Below, piece after piece: positions 62,215 through 64,000 of a stretch of DNA of 64,000 nt (positions are counted from its first letter, which is position 1; each line of letters opens with the position of its first letter). Below the pieces are notes generated by a model that was given only the letters and a program-made list of their open reading frames with translations, had not been told where the DNA came from and made no database searches. Source of the DNA: Apostichopus japonicus (lineage: Eukaryota; Echinodermata; Holothuroidea; Aspidochirotida; Stichopodidae). Position numbers and translations under genes: made by a program. The DNA lies in contig NC_092561.1 in assembly GCF_037975245.1 (NCBI RefSeq), forward strand, positions 15,126,001 through 15,190,000, given 5' to 3'.

Positions 62215-64000
62215 GTTCAAATGACGTTGTAGGAACGGTTAAAAACATATGGGTACTTTCGGAGGCTTCAAAACGATCGCGTGTTTTTTACATAGTAGAT
62301 TCAAATGATAAAAAACTGAAATTACAATAATTTCAACTAACATCACTAAGATCGCACTCTAACCTGAATTCAGGAATAAACATCATGCTTCAACTGTGCT
62401 CATTACTGTGTCCGGTAACACCACCTTTAAATATTTGAATATTAATCGATCGTCGGTTTACTTCCGGGTCAAGACTCATAGAATTAGCATACACGCAACC
62501 TATAGTCGCCATCATTATGCGTTGATGTAAAATTGTATATTTTCCATTACAAGAGATAACTATCCTGCATACAGCAACAAGAACAACGCGACATTGAACT
62601 TAAATGCCAAAACTGCTGTATAAAATTCACTAGTGATGAACATTCAGTCAATTCAAACACCCAACCTATTTTACAATGTACAGTTACATCAAGCCATTTG
62701 ATGCCATTAACATCAAGGCAAAATGTGCTTTCGCACACTTACAAGCTTGTGGAGTTTTATAACCTTATTTGATGGCGTAAATGTAACATTTTGTCTTAAC
62801 TGTAAGGCTCTGTAGTCAAGTCAATGTAGTGTTGTAATCTTTATGCCAAAGAGTGTGTTTACCTCATTATCCTTTTGTTTCAAGTCGTGACAAGTACATA
62901 TTATTATTAATCTAAATTCTCATCCATCACTTTTTATGCACAACATGTTTCGTGACGTTTGTACGTGTTAGCTTCACGTTCCTTATGTTTTGAACTAGAA
63001 ATCCAACAACATATTTATTGACATTTCCATACAAATAGATCAATCGTTATATGTGTTTCCAAGAACTTTCAATTTGAGAGCGGTACACAGCACTAACGGA
63101 AGTTCGTTATATCTAGTATTCAATCTTTCCAGTCTGGCACTGCAGGAAGTTAGGATTGAGGTTTCATGTCGATAAATACTTGTTGATACTTGTTGATGAA
63201 GAAATTTCACTATAAAGCAGTTTTTGGCATATAATTCAATGTCTTTAACGTGCAAAGTTTATGTATACTTGTTTTCATGAGTCGCATGTACATATCTTTG
63301 ACAGGCTAGAAGCGCCGTCTTATTAAATAAATGTATATCACAAACACCTAAAAATATGACCATGTTTGTTTTCTTTTCTTTGTAAGTCATTCTTTCACCA
63401 TCAGCGCGTTCCTATGGCAACTGTTGTGGGTGAGGTGGAACTTAATTGGAACATGGTATTATAAGGAATATGTACATCACTAAGTGATGAATCAAACTAT
63501 TTTCAGAATTCACTCTTGAACACCTTTTCTGCGTTGAACATAATTCTGCATCATGAAGCTATACCATCAGGAATATGAACACAAAGGTGTCTTTAAAATA
63601 TGTACATATCATTCTGCAATTTTCGTAACGTCGATATGAAGATTGTTCCTCTGTGCGTTAAATATAATTTACTAACATGAAGCTTTCATCCGTAAATAAT
63701 AACAAAATTAAAAGATAATTTGAATATGTAAATGACATTATGCAAATTTTCGTATTCTCGTTATGAAAATTGCTCAATCATTTTTTATCAGATAAAACTA
63801 AAAGACACACTTATTTTTAATACAGTGTATGATTTTCCCACCACGGTCCAATGCACAACGTCTGCCAAATAATTGTAAGAAAAGCTTTACAAAATACCAT
63901 AATTTTAGCTAAAAACAACTAAAGCGTCGGAAGTTTGTGTTATGCATATTGATTTGGTCAAGTTTAAATGAATGGTATACAAAATCCATTTTCCTAGGTT
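62215..64000. other. AT-rich sequence, no gene seen
   Basis: Short open frames only; no splice-bordered or recognisable coding segment. Confidence 0.5.

Overview
The window is AT-rich, intron-containing, repeat-dense animal DNA. Tandem paralogous class-B-like receptors (one with a complete somatomedin-B module), APE-type LINEs, tRNA-derived SINEs, many hAT-type MITEs and several satellites point to a marine invertebrate. An invertebrate deuterostome such as an echinoderm is my best guess, but that is inference. There is no bacterial-style gene content, rRNA or CRISPR.

Layout. 1-13.2 kb is satellite country. It holds an 11-bp repeat, a ~181-bp satellite, a strict 65-bp satellite, a 26-bp satellite packed with CC(A/T)6GG boxes, a pentamer array, a 107-bp satellite split by a 1,085-bp hAT MITE that itself contains a second hAT MITE, a LINE 3' fragment, and long CCGT/CCAT microsatellites. 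13.4-24.5 kb is a 3.70-kb unit repeated three times almost without change. The third copy breaks off inside an expanded ATG array that runs into ~550 bp of GAA and then into a truncated minus-strand LINE (25.0-27.6 kb). 29.0 kb carries a SINE.

Genes. Two seven-transmembrane receptor genes lie on the + strand. Receptor 1 is at 31793-36001 (three exons, 503 aa, with a candidate alternative signal-peptide exon in intron 1). Receptor 2 is at 55777-61337 (three exons, 783 aa, complete SMB module). They share gene architecture: a signal-peptide exon ending in phase 1, one large exon carrying the ectodomain and TM1-5, then a phase-0 intron after a conserved Ala-Leu-Arg and a last exon with TM6-7. 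They are clearly paralogs, probably cell-surface receptors for secreted ligands. The ~20 kb between them holds tRNA-derived SINEs, two arrays of one repeat in opposite orientation (40.2-44.6 kb), two copies of a palindromic element, hAT-like MITEs and a broken LINE. Downstream of receptor 2 are a poly(A) signal, an AAT microsatellite and a tRNA-Ser-like remnant. Everything else is AT-rich sequence in which I see no gene.
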